This document shows, piece after piece, positions 35,901 through 45,900 of a stretch of DNA of 64,000 bases. This DNA is from Brachypterus glaber (Eukaryota; Arthropoda; Insecta; Coleoptera; Kateretidae), in NCBI GenBank assembly GCA_958510825.1, contig OY294049.1, forward strand, positions 6,076,001-6,140,000. The letters run 5' to 3'. Position numbers and translations under genes: made by a program. The notes under the pieces are model-generated. The model did no database searches. It was not told the DNA's origin and saw only the letters and a list, made by a program, of their open reading frames with translations. Position 1 is the stretch's first letter. Every line of letters starts with the position of its first letter.

Positions 35901-38900
35901 GGCCTGATGGGTAAAACTGACCCCGGATTCGGATTTAGCGACCTCAAAACCGTAAAGGTATGGTGGTTTAGCTCGGGTAGCAGATTTTTTTTGTGGGGCT
36001 GTGTTATCAACAGCAAAGTGGGAAGGACATGATCACGTGACACGCTCACGGCGCCAGTATGAGTGAATTTAGTTCGATCATCTTGCAACCCTATTTTTTT
36101 TCATAGGTCATTTTTACAACAATTTAAAAAAATCTTCGGGTCCGTTCGTTTTTTATTTAAAAATATGTTTCTAAATATTATTTTTTTAGAGGGTCAGTTC
36201 CTAGAATTTATTACAGTGAAAAATAGATTTGGCTGTAAGTTATATAATCGACAGTACCATCCTCTGGTACAATAAGTCGGGATATAAAAGTTTTTAAATC
36301 CTGCTGATCATGAAAATGTTGCTGTTTTATACAAACCTTCCTAACTTTTTTGGTTTTTAACAGATTTTAACCGCCAATGTTTTTATTAAATCTTTAGAAA
36401 ACACTCTTTTTAAAAATGTTAAAATATTTAATGTTATTTGTTCTACAGTTCTTTGTTGTTCTACAGTTCTTTGAATAAGCCTCCAAACATGACAAAAATC
36501 GAAAAAAATTGAATTTTTTGTCCACCGTATTTTTTTCTCCTTTATTATTTTTCATTTCTATTTTTATTTTTATAAACCATGAATATGTGTGATACTATTC
36601 CATTATAAGTATTATTTAAGAATCTAATATGACAAAACCCTAGGACAAATATTAAAAAAGTTGAAAAAAAATGAAAAATTTATATTTTAATGCCATTTTG
36701 CATTGACATATGGATATTTTTAATTAATTCAATTTTGCACAGGACATAGGCTAATATGTTCCTAAGAAAATATCCAAAAATTGGATAAGTGTTTTTCTTC
36801 GTTATGAAACTACAGCCAATTGTAAATATCAATTTTTCGAAAATATGAAAAAATCAAAAAATTCTCAGTTTCAATGTCTAGGAGACGTGACTCTGGCTCA
36901 GCATAATATTTTTTCTTAAATTTCGTGCAGCACATGTTGGATATATTCTTAAGAGTATATGGGCCTATGTCATGTGCAAAATTAAATTTAAAAAATATAT
37001 CCAGAAGTCAATGCAAAATGTCAATGAAATGTGAATTTTTCTATTTTTTTTTCAATATTTGTCCTAGGGTTTTCTTATATTAGATTTTTTTTAATTAATA
37101 CTTATGATGGAATAGCATCACACACATGGTTTATAAAAATAAAAATTTAAATGAAAATAAATTAAGGAGAAAAAAATTCGGTGGAAAAAAATATTATTTT
37201 TTTTTTCGATTTTTGTCATATTTAGAGGCCTTTTCAAAGAACTGAACAACAAATTAAATTAAATATATTAACATTTTTAAAAAGAGTGTGCAAAATGTTC
37301 ATGCAGCAACTCCCTTGATCAGCTCTTGCTCTGAGACTACCAGGATTTAAAAACTTTTATACCCCGACTTATTGTCCCAGAGGATCATATAACTTACAGC
37401 CAAATCTATTTTTAACTCTATGAAATTCTAGAACTTGATAAAAAAAATAGATAAAAAAATAATATTTAGATACATATTTTTAAGTAAAAAACGAACGGAC
37501 CGGTAGATTTTTTAAATTTTTTGTAAAAATGATGTACAGGACGCCCTAAATGAATTTATGAAAAAAAAATAGGGTTTCAAGATGATCGAACTAAATCCAC
37601 TCAGACAGGCGCCGTGACGATGGTTGCTTGCAAGACGTAGAGCACAGGTCCTAAAAAGGCTTTTAAGGAAGGCACCTTTACATAGCGACTATAGTCCCCT
37701 TTAGACCTATTTTGGTATAGGATATTTTCCAACCATTTTATGTGATTAACATCTTTTTCATGTTTTTCCATCCTCAATCCCCTTAAATTTCTGAAATATT
37801 TCTGTATTTTTTACAGACGAGCCTATCGAATGGTCGGAAGTCTCTCAGTCCGAGCTAGATATAATGGAAGAAAAAGAGATCTACAACGACATAGCAGTCA
37901 AAAACGAGATCTACACTGATGAAGAATCTATGGATCAAACAACTAACGATAACTCTCAAGAACTATATACCCCCCTTACTTGCGAATTGTGCACCGAAAC
38001 ATACACCAATCCACGGGAATGGGTCCGGCATGTTCAGACACATACGGATATGTTACCCGCTAAAAGAAAGAGACGAGATGCTGATGGACTGGTAAGTTTT
38101 TTTAATTATTGCTGTTGCCTATCAAAACGGAAAAAAAGTACTGAAAAAAAAAGAAAAATTGTATTACGTTCCTCGACGCATTGATTTTTGAGAAAAAATC
38201 TGTCAGCCCCTCTGCCAATATAACTTGAGAACGGTTTAACGGAAGTAAAAACTAGTAAAAATTGTTTTTTTTTGTACGATACCTCGTTAAATATGGATTT
38301 TTTTTTCAAACAAGTATTTCTTATTTGAAGTTTTTTTCGAGTTTTATTTTGTATTTTTTCTTTTTTTTTGTAAAATATAAGCATTACTAGGTCAATTCAA
38401 TAATAACGCATTAAGTGATCGGAGCGTTAAGAGCCATGACAGTAAGGGTGGGGATACTTTATCCGCTTGATCAATGGAGCTCTCTACAACTAGAATTATG
38501 AAACAAAAGACGTCTACCATATCTCTATCTCATTTGTGCTACACTTTCCAGCCAACCAAATAAATACTGTATTTGTTTTTCATACAACAAATACGGTGTT
38601 TATTTGGTTGGCCGGAAAGTGTAGCAGTGAGCGGTACGAACGAACATAGCCAATGTGAATCTGTAGAATATGATAATTCTACTAAAATTTAGATGGCGCC
38701 AGTAATTTCTTTAATAAAAATAATAGTTACACTTTTCGCCCGGCCAAGTAAATATTGTATTTGTTCAACAAAGAACAAATACAGAATTTGTTTGGTTGGG
38801 TAGAAGTGGGAGTGTATGTATGTCTTCTATCCTTTTTGGGTAGAACTTTTGTCCCTGTCTAATCTAACGGGAGAAATCGCCATTAAGCTTAGCTTCGAAA

Positions 38901-40040
38901 TACAACAGTTTAGCACTGAGGTACCGCAATAATGAATAAAAATTTGAAACGGGTACCTTTTCTAGACGGGTGGAAAAATGAGGAAGTTTATAAAATAATA
39001 TTTCAAATATTTCTACTTACTTCACTTTTCCTGTATTTTTGGACCATGTCCTTTTGTTTCTTCTTTGATGCTTTATCGGATTGTTTTTCTGGCCCCACCA
39101 TTATCAGAAGTTTATTAAAAGAAAAATTCATTGAAATTAATTTTACCTGTGATTGAAATTTTACTAGTGCCAAAATTTGACATCCAATTAAAAATGTAAA
39201 AATATATCAAAATTTATTAAAACGCCTATATCTCGGAAACTAATAGTCCTACGATAAAAATGATCACATATGTTTTTGTAGGGAATTAAATATTATTTTT
39301 ATTTATCTAAAATAAATGTTCATACCAAAAATAATAAGTGAGATATCGCCCTAAGCTAATGTTAACCATATTTGATGGGACGCAAACAAAAAAGGTCCTG
39401 AATCGTTTGGTGAAAGAATTTTTCAAATCGGACATTCCGTTCAAAAGTTATAAGACCGACAGACAGATATTTTTTTAACACCCACTTTTTTCACATTTTT
39501 TCACGACATTCTTAAGCGCAAAAAAAATTGATTTTTCGGTCGGGTGTTCCCACCCGTAAAAATTTTTCGGTGCACAAAGAGTTTTAAAAGATTTCTTTTC
39601 AGGAACACGAGCACGATTCTTATCCAGCACTTCACTGCGACCTATGCCTAAAATACTTCCAGACACCCGCAGAATGGGTGAAACACATACAAGGCGAACA
39701 CACCGAGTTCGAACTCCATCTGAGCAACAAAAACAACAAAAACAAATCATCCGAGTTCGTTAAAAGGGCCCAAACTCTCCAGGCTTCGAGTCACCTAAAG
39801 AAATGCAACGAATGCGATAAAACGTTTCCGTCCCACGCATCCATGGTGATTCACCAGCGAACTCACACCGGAGAACAACCGTACAGCTGCGACTATTGCT
39901 TTGACAACCACTTTAACGTGAAAAGCAACCTTTTGAGGCATCTAAGGACTGTTCACGATAAAATTCTTAGTCCTTCCGATTTGCATAAAAGTACAGGAGG
40001 TACAGGAGAAGATATTGAAGAAGAAGAAGATGATGATTAA
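30153..40040 (+). CDS. BTB/POZ and C2H2 zinc-finger protein (six exons)
   Basis: Spliced model: 30153-30159, 32316-32515, 34329-34569, 34649-35101, 37817-38091, 39603-40040. All junctions are GT-AG with matching phases and give 537 aa. Residues about 8-115 form a BTB/POZ domain (YQLKWNSFSSYL, FADVALVTTDGFQIMAHRFV, ILIKYMYSGEATV, VLKGGDILKVKGL), which mediates dimer or multimer formation. Residues 125-350 are a Ser/Thr/Gln/Pro-rich and then acidic linker. Four C2H2 fingers follow (about 356-376, 404-425, 460-482, 488-510). The last two are joined by a canonical HTGEQPY linker, and the C-terminus is acidic. It is likely a nuclear DNA-binding regulator of the insect BTB-ZF class. I cannot name the orthologue. 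It is convergent with SMC5. A polyadenylation signal AATAAA overlaps the stop codon. Confidence 0.88.
30580..31020 (-). repeat. Dispersed repeat with ATCGTGG...GACAG-type end
   Basis: Reverse orientation of 25010-25590: CACGATAACTTGAGAACGC, GACTTGAAATTTGGTATGC, then AAAATCGGTT and a run of A/T-rich decayed sequence. Shorter relatives are at 1940-2110, 33740-33900 and 49260-49520. Confidence 0.6.
31076..31223. mobile_element. MITE of 148 bp, CAAGTATTACGTAACGC family
   Basis: AGGGAACGTTCAAGTATTAC at the left pairs with GTAATACCTGAACGTTCCCT at the right. The interior is two G-rich blocks. It lies in intron 1 of the BTB gene. Confidence 0.85.
31688..31775. repeat. Precursor-like hairpin, 22-bp perfect stem
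   Basis: AAAGCAGTAACTCCATTTGT at 31688 is exactly inverted at 31754-31775, with a 44-nt loop. The flanks also pair weakly. It lies in intron 1 of the BTB gene. It could be a short MITE or a small-RNA hairpin. Confidence 0.7.
32316..32515 (+). CDS. BTB-ZF exon 2, first half of the BTB domain
   Basis: Acceptor TTTTAG at 32315 and donor GTAAGA at 32516. It encodes TEVEKYQLKWNSFSSYL through YIHEILKFQPK. It enters in phase 1 and leaves in phase 0. It is too interrupted to stand out as a long frame. Confidence 0.9.
32880..32940. repeat. ATT trinucleotide microsatellite
   Basis: A run of about 60 bp of ATT units in intron 2 of the BTB gene. Confidence 0.95.
32986..33280. repeat. Foldback made from the TATTCACAG-head element
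   Basis: CGTAAAGATATGTAATGTTACGC at the left is inverted at the right as GCGTAGCATTACATATCTTC. The interior is A/T-rich decayed sequence. It is related to the heads of 26343 and 63790. Confidence 0.7.
33470..33528. repeat. Short hairpin with GC-rich tip
   Basis: GTGCACGAGAGTGCT...TTTTTTAC pairs with GTAAAAAAGCACTCGAAGTGCAC around GGCGGAGCCGA. It lies in intron 2 of the BTB gene. Confidence 0.7.
33978..34080. repeat. Hairpin of about 100 bp with GC-rich tip
   Basis: GATATTGCC and GAAAATTAACCT pair with AGGTTAATTTTC and GGCAATATC around GGCGTCAGCC. Outer GGTAAA...TTTACC also pairs. It lies in intron 2 of the BTB gene. Confidence 0.75.
34329..34569 (+). CDS. BTB-ZF exon 3, second half of the BTB domain
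   Basis: Acceptor TTTTGCAG and donor GTAAAA. It encodes VTTALPLMIVLPSEINFK and the BTB C-terminal helices (ILIKYMYSGEATVTKDIL), then a basic/serine stretch. It leaves in phase 1. Confidence 0.92.
34649..35101 (+). CDS. BTB-ZF exon 4, low-complexity linker
   Basis: Separated from exon 3 by a 79-bp intron. Encodes a Thr/Gln/Pro/Ala-rich segment followed by a charged Lys/Glu-rich segment, with no known domain. It ends in phase 1 before donor GTAATT. Confidence 0.88.
35369..36003. mobile_element. CACAGCC-family MITE with TTA target duplication
   Basis: The terminal repeats CACAGCCCCACA / TGTGGGGCTGTG are perfect over 12 bp. The flanking TTA at 35366-35368 is repeated at 36004-36006. The inside holds direct and inverted copies of a unit with GAGGTCGCTGAATC, GGGTCAGTTTGACCCC and AAGGTCA words. 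It lies in intron 4 of the BTB gene. Confidence 0.85.
36047..37616. mobile_element. 1.57-kb foldback element, nearly full-length palindrome
   Basis: The left end CACGGCGCC, followed by TTTAGTTCGATCATCTTGCA, pairs with the right end TGCAAGATGATCGAACTAAA-like sequence and GGCGCCGTG. Pairing continues inward through GGATTTAAAAACTTTTATA, TATGGTTTATAAAAATAAAA-like and ATTTGTCCTAGGGTTTT-like words. The centre is near 36840, giving arms of about 750 bp. No ORF is present. A truncated end occurs at about 48215-48305. It lies in intron 4 of the BTB gene. Confidence 0.85.
37817..38091 (+). CDS. BTB-ZF exon 5, acidic linker and first zinc finger
   Basis: Acceptor TTTTTTACAG and donor GTAAGT. Begins DEPIEWSEVSQSEL and ends with finger 1 (CELCTETYTNPREWVRHVQT followed by H) and a basic KRKRRD stretch that may be a nuclear localisation signal. 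Confidence 0.92.
38470..38884 (-). repeat. Inverse copy of the 16598-17008 repeat
   Basis: Same word order in reverse: GAGCTCTCTACAACTAGAAT, CCAACCAAATAAATACTGTA, GATGGCGCCAGTAATTTC, ACGGGAGAAATCGCCATTA. It lies in intron 5 of the BTB gene. Confidence 0.85.
39165..39565 (-). repeat. Inverse copy of the 12277-12770 repeat
   Basis: Carries CCTATATCTCGGAAACTAAT, GGTCCTGAATCGTTTGGTGA, AAATCGGACATTCCG and GGGTGTTCCCACCCG in reverse order relative to 12277-12770. Confidence 0.75.
39603..40040 (+). CDS. BTB-ZF exon 6, fingers 2-4 and stop
   Basis: Acceptor TTTTCAG. Finger 2 begins HCDLCLKYFQTPAEWVKH, finger 3 CNECDKTFPSHASMVIHQ and finger 4 CDYCFDNHFNVKSNLLRH. The exon ends with an acidic tail (DIEEEEDDD) and TAA. 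Confidence 0.95.
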   Translation, partial: EHEHDSYPALHCDLCLKYFQTPAEWVKHIQGEHTEFELHLSNKNNKNKSSEFVKRAQTLQASSHLKKCNECDKTFPSHASMVIHQRTHTGEQPYSCDYCFDNHFNVKSNLLRHLRTVHDKILSPSDLHKSTGGTGEDIEEEEDDD

Positions 40041-40045
40041 ATAAA
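40040..40045 (+). terminator. Polyadenylation signal overlapping the BTB-ZF stop
   Basis: The stop TAA runs directly into AATAAA. Bases from about 40133 onward are a dispersed repeat also found at 58980-59430, which suggests that the native 3' UTR is short. Confidence 0.5.
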
Positions 40046-40132
40046 GTGAAACAAAACTGAACACCAAAATGGCGAGTTTTTTAAATTTTTTAGTATGAAC
40101 AAAAATTTGAATCTTTTCGGTATGTGTACTAG

Positions 40133-40540
40133 GGTGACCCACCAAAATTTCAAATTGAAGGTCTCACCCCCTAAATTTGTTCACTGGGGTAGGAGTATCA
40201 TACCTGAATTTTTTCAGAATGAAAGCCGAATTATTTTTTATTTAAATCTTTTTAACACGACACGGTAAAGGGATAACCTCGAAAAAAAATCAAAAAGATT
40301 TTTGTTTAAATGGCGGAGCTGTGCCCTTTTATGTTTGAAAATCCACTACATTACTTCATTTTAGACAGAATTTTTTTTTTCAATGTCTTAAAACATTGTG
40401 CGTGTAGCCCAATATGTCCCCACATAAATACCATTATAGTTTTTTTATTGGATATTTGGGTTATCCAGAAAAAAATTATTTATAATATATTATTTATTTT
40501 TAACATTTTTGAGACCTTATTTTATTTTTCTTTTCTTTTC
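40133..40540 (+). repeat. Dispersed repeat, reverse copy at 58980-59430
   Basis: Shares AGGGTGACCCACCAAAATTT-like, GGTCTCACCCCCTAAATTTGTT-like and TTTTTAACACGACACGGTA-like words with the reverse complement of 59205-59430. No gene is seen within it. Confidence 0.55.
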
Positions 40541-40660
40541 AACTAGCGTAAATATTGGGCCACTGGAAAAATACTGTGCTGATGAAACCAAATAAGGTTT
40601 TCTATATTGTCCAACATGCCACAAACTATCTGAAAAACAACCAAACACCATCTATAATAC

Positions 40661-41610
40661 ATGGTGTTTGCAGTCTTTTTTTTTTCAGAAAATAAAGGGG
40701 ATGATTCTATATCACAAAACATGAAAACCTAAGGCCTAAGGCAGCTACGGCTACGGCCCTTCGAAGATGGACATATTGAATCGGGAACAAAAAAAGCACC
40801 AATAAAATTTCTTCATTTAAAACTAAGCAAAAAAGTATTCTTCACTGAAACACCTAAATATAATATTAAAGGAGTAATATCCTTTTAAAACATAACATTT
40901 TTGGTGTCACAAAATGTTGCTTCCTCTTAACTGCATTTTTTTCAACGGTTACTTCTACACTGTTACACTATATGACCTTTTTTATTATTTTTTACTCAAG
41001 GAATCCATATTTTTTACAAAAAATCCAAAAAAAAAGTACACATAAAAAAGTTTAGGGCAAAAATGTGTTGCTGCACATATTTTGTCGGTCTAGGCACGCC
41101 TCTGGATAGATTAAAAAAATAAATAAATTGCCCTTATTATTACTAGTACACATGCGAAACCTCGTCGCTCTAGCTCAAAAGGTACCAGAGTTATTAATTA
41201 AAAGCCCTATTTTTAGAACAATTTTAAAGGGTCATAACTCTCTTAGGGTTTCTTTCCGGACCTATATTCGTATGCTGGTTCTTCATGTTTTGTGATGTTT
41301 GTTTGTTTGTTTAACCTCGTACTATTCTTTAAACATCCCCTAAGTCCAAGACTTGTGTGGGCTAGTAGTAGAGGGAACCACCGGCTTATACTGACTTTCG
41401 AACCAGTTTCTAGGGAGTGTCCGCATCACTTAACGCCTTCACCAAATTTCAATTATTAATTATCTGAAAAAAGCAAATCGGCACCAGTGAGAATCGAACT
41501 CACTCGGCTCGTCATTCTTACTCGCTAGCCCACTAGGCCTATGCCTCCCATTGTGATGTAGATCATCCCCTTTATTTTCCGCCAGAAGACTGCAAACACC
41601 GTGTATATTC
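40661..41610. mobile_element. MITE with TTTGCAGTCTT termini, carrying a SINE
   Basis: The left end is TGGTGTTTGCAGTCTT followed by AAATAAAGGGGATGATTCT. The right end is GATCATCCCCTTTATTTTCC followed by GAAGACTGCAAACACC. A related copy is at 51425-52155 in an SMC5 intron. The SINE at 41299-41550 is inserted near the right end. Confidence 0.7.
41299..41550 (-). mobile_element. tRNA-derived SINE with 9-bp target duplication
   Basis: On the - strand the head from 41550 reads GGGAGGCATAGGCCTAGTGG, with an A-box-like TAGGCCTAGTGG. A B-box-like GAGTTCGATTC follows at about 41485-41500, so it is a degenerate tRNA. A tRNA-unrelated body follows, and the tail is an AAAC repeat (GTTAAACAAACAAACAAAC). 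TTGTGATGT is present at 41290-41298 and again at 41551-41559; related MITE copies without the insertion read TTTTGTGATGTAGAATCATC. This fixes both ends. It depends on a LINE for movement. Confidence 0.88.
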
Positions 41611-41636
41611 ATGGACGCTAAATTTTTAATTTTATA

Positions 41637-42240
41637 CAGGGTGATCAACAACTGCCTTGCCAAAATGTAAGGTGATTCTACATTCAAAAGTATGAAAAAT
41701 GATCATAAAAAGGTTGGTCTGGAAATAAACCCTAAGGGAGCTAGGGTCCTTGGAAGATTGACATATTAAATGGGGATTCCCCATTGGGGAACAAACAAAA
41801 ACACCAATAAAACTTTAGCCTTTTAAAAACTAACATTTTTGGTGGCACAAAAGTTACTTCCCCTTAATTGCATTTTTTTTTTTTTGAAGACGCTTGCTCC
41901 TACATTGTTACACTTAGGGACACTATATGACATTTTTTATGTATTTTTACTCAAGGAATCTATATTTTTACAAAAAAATACACACATAAAAAAGTTTGTG
42001 GCAAAAATGTGCTAAGCCTCACATATTTTGTCCGTCTATGCACGCCTCTGGATACATTTAAAAAACTATGATACTAATGTCCCTTATTAATACTAGAACC
42101 TCGTCGCTCTAGCTTAAAGGGTGCTAGAGTTATTAATTAAAAACCTTATTTTTAGTACAATTTTAAAGGGCCGTAGCTTCCTCAGGGCTCATTTTTTTTA
42201 CTTCAAAAAGGGTGTTCTTCACTCAGTTTACTGTTTTAGA
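41637..42240 (+). mobile_element. MITE, GGTGATTC family copy
   Basis: CAGGGTGATCAACAACTGCC, AAAGGTTGGTCTGGAAATAA and CCCTAAGGGAGCTAGGGTCC mark this family. Internal words (AAACCTCGTCGCTCTAGC, ATTCTACATTC) are shared with the elements at 40661 and 51425. Confidence 0.6.
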
Positions 42241-42783
42241 AAACTTTTTTTTTAGATTTTAGTTTTAAAGTTATCGTGTCAAGTGGACAAACATAATAAA
42301 CTGAGATTTAATTTTTCCTTGTTTGAATTAATCTTTAATGTAAATAAATTCTTTTATATTTTAAAGTAATTTAATTTTTGAAAACTATAAATTTTAAAAG
42401 AGACGACACAAAAAATGTATTGTTTATTTAAATATATTTTTTTAAGTACTGTAAATATTCTGTTATTAAATATACGAAAAATATTGTATCTGACAAAAAA
42501 GTTTTAAAATATAAAATTAAAGTTGTAAAACATTGGTAAAAAAAAATAAATTTATGTTAAAGACAAGTTTTTTTTTTAATTTCAACAAAACTGTACTTTT
42601 TATAAAAATATATAAACCAAACTTAAACTATTTGAATAAAAACTATAGATATAGTTTAACAAAACTATTTTAAATACTTTTATATTATAATATAAATTAG
42701 GTACACCCTAATAATGAACTTAAAGGTATTTTTGTACTGAAGAAAACGTAAAATACTTACATTGGAAAAAAACAATAAAGTTC
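42241..42783. other. AT-rich 3' flank of SMC5
   Basis: No gene is seen. A reverse-strand AATAAA (TTTATT on +) near 42424 is a possible polyadenylation signal for SMC5. Confidence 0.35.
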
Positions 42784-42912
42784 TTAGTGGATTTGGATAC
42801 CTTGTGGGTTGCAAAATTTGGAAAAGGCCCATTTTCTATCTCGATTCACAAACGGTCCATTATGAACGATGTGTACCATTACAGTCCTTGGATATTTTAA
42901 ATTTGACACCAA
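42784..42912 (-). CDS. SMC5: SMC5 last exon, 42 residues and stop
   Basis: After the acceptor CTTTTTAG it encodes LVSNLKYPRTVMVHIVHN, then GP and a basic/aromatic tail ending GIQIH. The V-x-x-V-x-N-G-P pattern after ITPK-L is the standard SMC5 C-terminus. Phase 0 joins it exactly to 48619. It is separated from the rest by the retrotransposon-bearing intron. Confidence 0.93.
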   Translation of the reverse strand: MVSNLKYPRTVMVHIVHNGPFVNRDRKWAFSKFCNPQGIQIH

Positions 42913-45900
42913 CTAAAAAGAAAAGGTATATTTTTTTACGATTTTTACCACTCCAAATTACCAGTTGATTTTTTAGGTAGTCGGCCCGGATTTACTGAAT
43001 TTATCGCCCTAGGCAATGCAAAATAATGCCCCCCCCCCGACTACTAGGTAAATAATATATAAGGTTTGGTGGGAGTCTATAAGCACGCAAAAAAAATACT
43101 TTCGACATCGTGACAGTGAAGAGGTCAGACGTCGCCCAGCAGATTTCCATTGAGTAAGATTATTTTGGTATATAATTATTCTAACTAACATATGCTCACT
43201 TGTAAGCTTGCTTGCTAAGTGCTGCAGCCCTTTTCACACTGTGGACTTAAGCCAATTCCCACGAACCGCTGAGGCTGGCGGTTTGGTGTGTTAAAGGTTC
43301 CCTGAGACCCCAACCACTAACAATTAGTGCTTAACACTACACCCCCCCCCCCCCCCGCCCGGGGCCTCCAAGGCCCCCGAGAACTCTACTTCTATTTTTA
43401 CTCCCGAATCAAAAATCACTATGGCTGATACCCCCGAAAAACCCAACAGCGACGCCACCATGGCAAATTTCCCAAATCAACAAATGTCCGTCTACCTCCA
43501 AGACCAAATTAAGGCCCAGGCAGAACACTACAAAATCCAAGCTGAACAACATAAAGAACAGCTTGAATTCCTTCAAACTCAATTAGCCACCGCAAACGAA
43601 ACCATAAGCGGACTCCGAGAGGAAATTTCCCGCCTCTCCTCTCAAATAGGGACACTAATAGCCCAAAAAGACAAAACCCCCGCTCAAGAGCCCTCCGACG
43701 CCCCCGACCAATTCGAAACGGACATGTCCGTAGTAGAGACCGATTCGGACGCAGTCCGATCCCCCCTTGCCTCCCCGCGCAAGCGCCTAAACCGGCGCAG
43801 AAGGAAACACAAATTGAATTCAGACCACGAAAACAAACCCGCTAAGACCCAAAAAACCCCCGGTAAAGCGACTGCTTCCGAAGAAGTCGCTAACCCCTCC
43901 GGATCAGGGCCCCAACCCCCCGTTACGGCCCCTGTAAACCCAAAAATCCAAGCTACTGGCCCAGGAACCCCCCCCGACCAGGAAGCCCACAAAACCCCCA
44001 AAATCCCCCCCATCATCATCCGAGCCCCTGAAAAATGGCTAGCTTTGTCCCGCCATTTCAACTCGCAAAAAGTTAACATCCTCCACGCGAAAAATACCTC
44101 CGAAGGAGTTCAAATTCGCACACAGACCAGTGACGACTTCCGCAAAGTCACTAGGCACTTAGATGCCGAAAAAATCCCATATCATAGTTTTACCCTCCCG
44201 GAGGACAAGGCAATCCACGCCGTAATCCGGGGAATCCCCACCCAGATAGACGTCGCAGACGTCCAAGCCGCTCTTATCGAGCGTGGCTACCTCCCCACGT
44301 CAGTCGCGAGAATGACGCGTACTAAAGACAAGACCCCCATGCCCCTGATCCTAGTCATCCTTCCCAAGGTGACAGGACAACAGCACCCCATATTCAAAGC
44401 GACTAGGCTTTTACACCTAGTCATAAAGGTCGAAAGTCAGACCTATAAACCCAAATTCAGGCAATGTCACAAATGCCAACTCTTCGGCCACTCTCAGGCC
44501 AATTGCAACGCCCCGGCCAAATGCGTAAAATGCGCACAAGACCACCACACAACAAAATGTGAAAAACCCCGCCACACGGACGCAAAATGCGCCAACTGCC
44601 TGGGCCCCCACACGGCAAACTATCATAAATGCCCCAAACACCCATCAAACATCGCTCCAACCCGTACAAGGGTCATACCCCCAACCCAAAAATTCACCCC
44701 GGGCATCTCCTACGCCCAAAAGGCAACTAACGCCGCCACCCCACAACAACCCAAGGCGGCCCCAGGTCCCAGCGCAAATCCCCCCAATATTTTTGATCAA
44801 TCCCAAATTTCAAAAATCCACACCTTCATGCAAGAATTCGCCAGCTTCATGCAGGCTTTTGGCTCCCTTCAACTACCCAATCTAGGCCCCCATAATGTCT
44901 AGACAAACAAAACCTAGAGCCCTTAAAATAGTCACCTGGAACGCTGATAGCCTCAATTCAAAAAAACCGGAACTCATAGAATTTCTACACGAAAATCAAA
45001 TAGATATAGCCCTCATCCAAGAGACTGGTCTTAAACCACATCATAGGGGTACCATACCCAACTATTCCTGCTACCGTAACGATAGACTCCAGGACCGCAA
45101 AGGAGGCACAGCAATCTATATCAAAAAACACATATCTCACGATCTTCTTCATGCGCCCCCCACACAAAGCGATCAAGTCGAAACTACCTCCATATTCGTC
45201 AACATGCACGACAATTCCAAATTCAGGATCGTGTCCCTCTACAAACCCCCAAATAAGGAGGTCAGACCCGCCGACTTCGAAGGCTACTTTAACGACAATC
45301 ATCCAACAATCCTAGCCGGAGACTTGAATTGCAAACACGCCCTTTGGCACTCTAGAACAACTACGGCCAACGGCCGTAGGCTTTACGAAATATTACAACG
45401 TAACCATATAATGGTTACCGCACCCGATTCCCCAACCCACTATGGCCACGGCCTTCCCGATATCCTTGACATCGTTTTGTACAAAAACACGACACTAAAC
45501 ATTAACATCGAACTAAGACACGAACTAAGCTCCGACCACCTTCCAATCATTATCACGGCAGGAGGCATACCAACCGCAAATCACACCAAAAAAACCGTTT
45601 ACAACTTCTCCTATATTTCCGAACTCCTAGAAAGCAACACCAAAATCAATCCAATAAATTCCGTCCAAGAACTAGATATTGCAGTAACCACCCTCACCAA
45701 TACCATAAAATCCGCAATGGACAGCGCCAAATTAATCAAAAAAGTAGATATCCAAAACCCACAGGACCTTCCCCGAGATCTCAAAGACTTAATCAGAGAG
45801 AAAAACCGACTTCTTCGTCGTGCACGCACCCTCCAAGACCCCCATATTAAACGCGAAGCAAACAGACTTACCCAGGAAGTCAAAGACCGACTAAACGTAC

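Noticed and set aside
41478..41550. A functional tRNA gene on the - strand
   Set aside because: The head has A- and B-box-like words, but it continues into an unrelated body with an AAAC tail and has a target duplication. It is a SINE.
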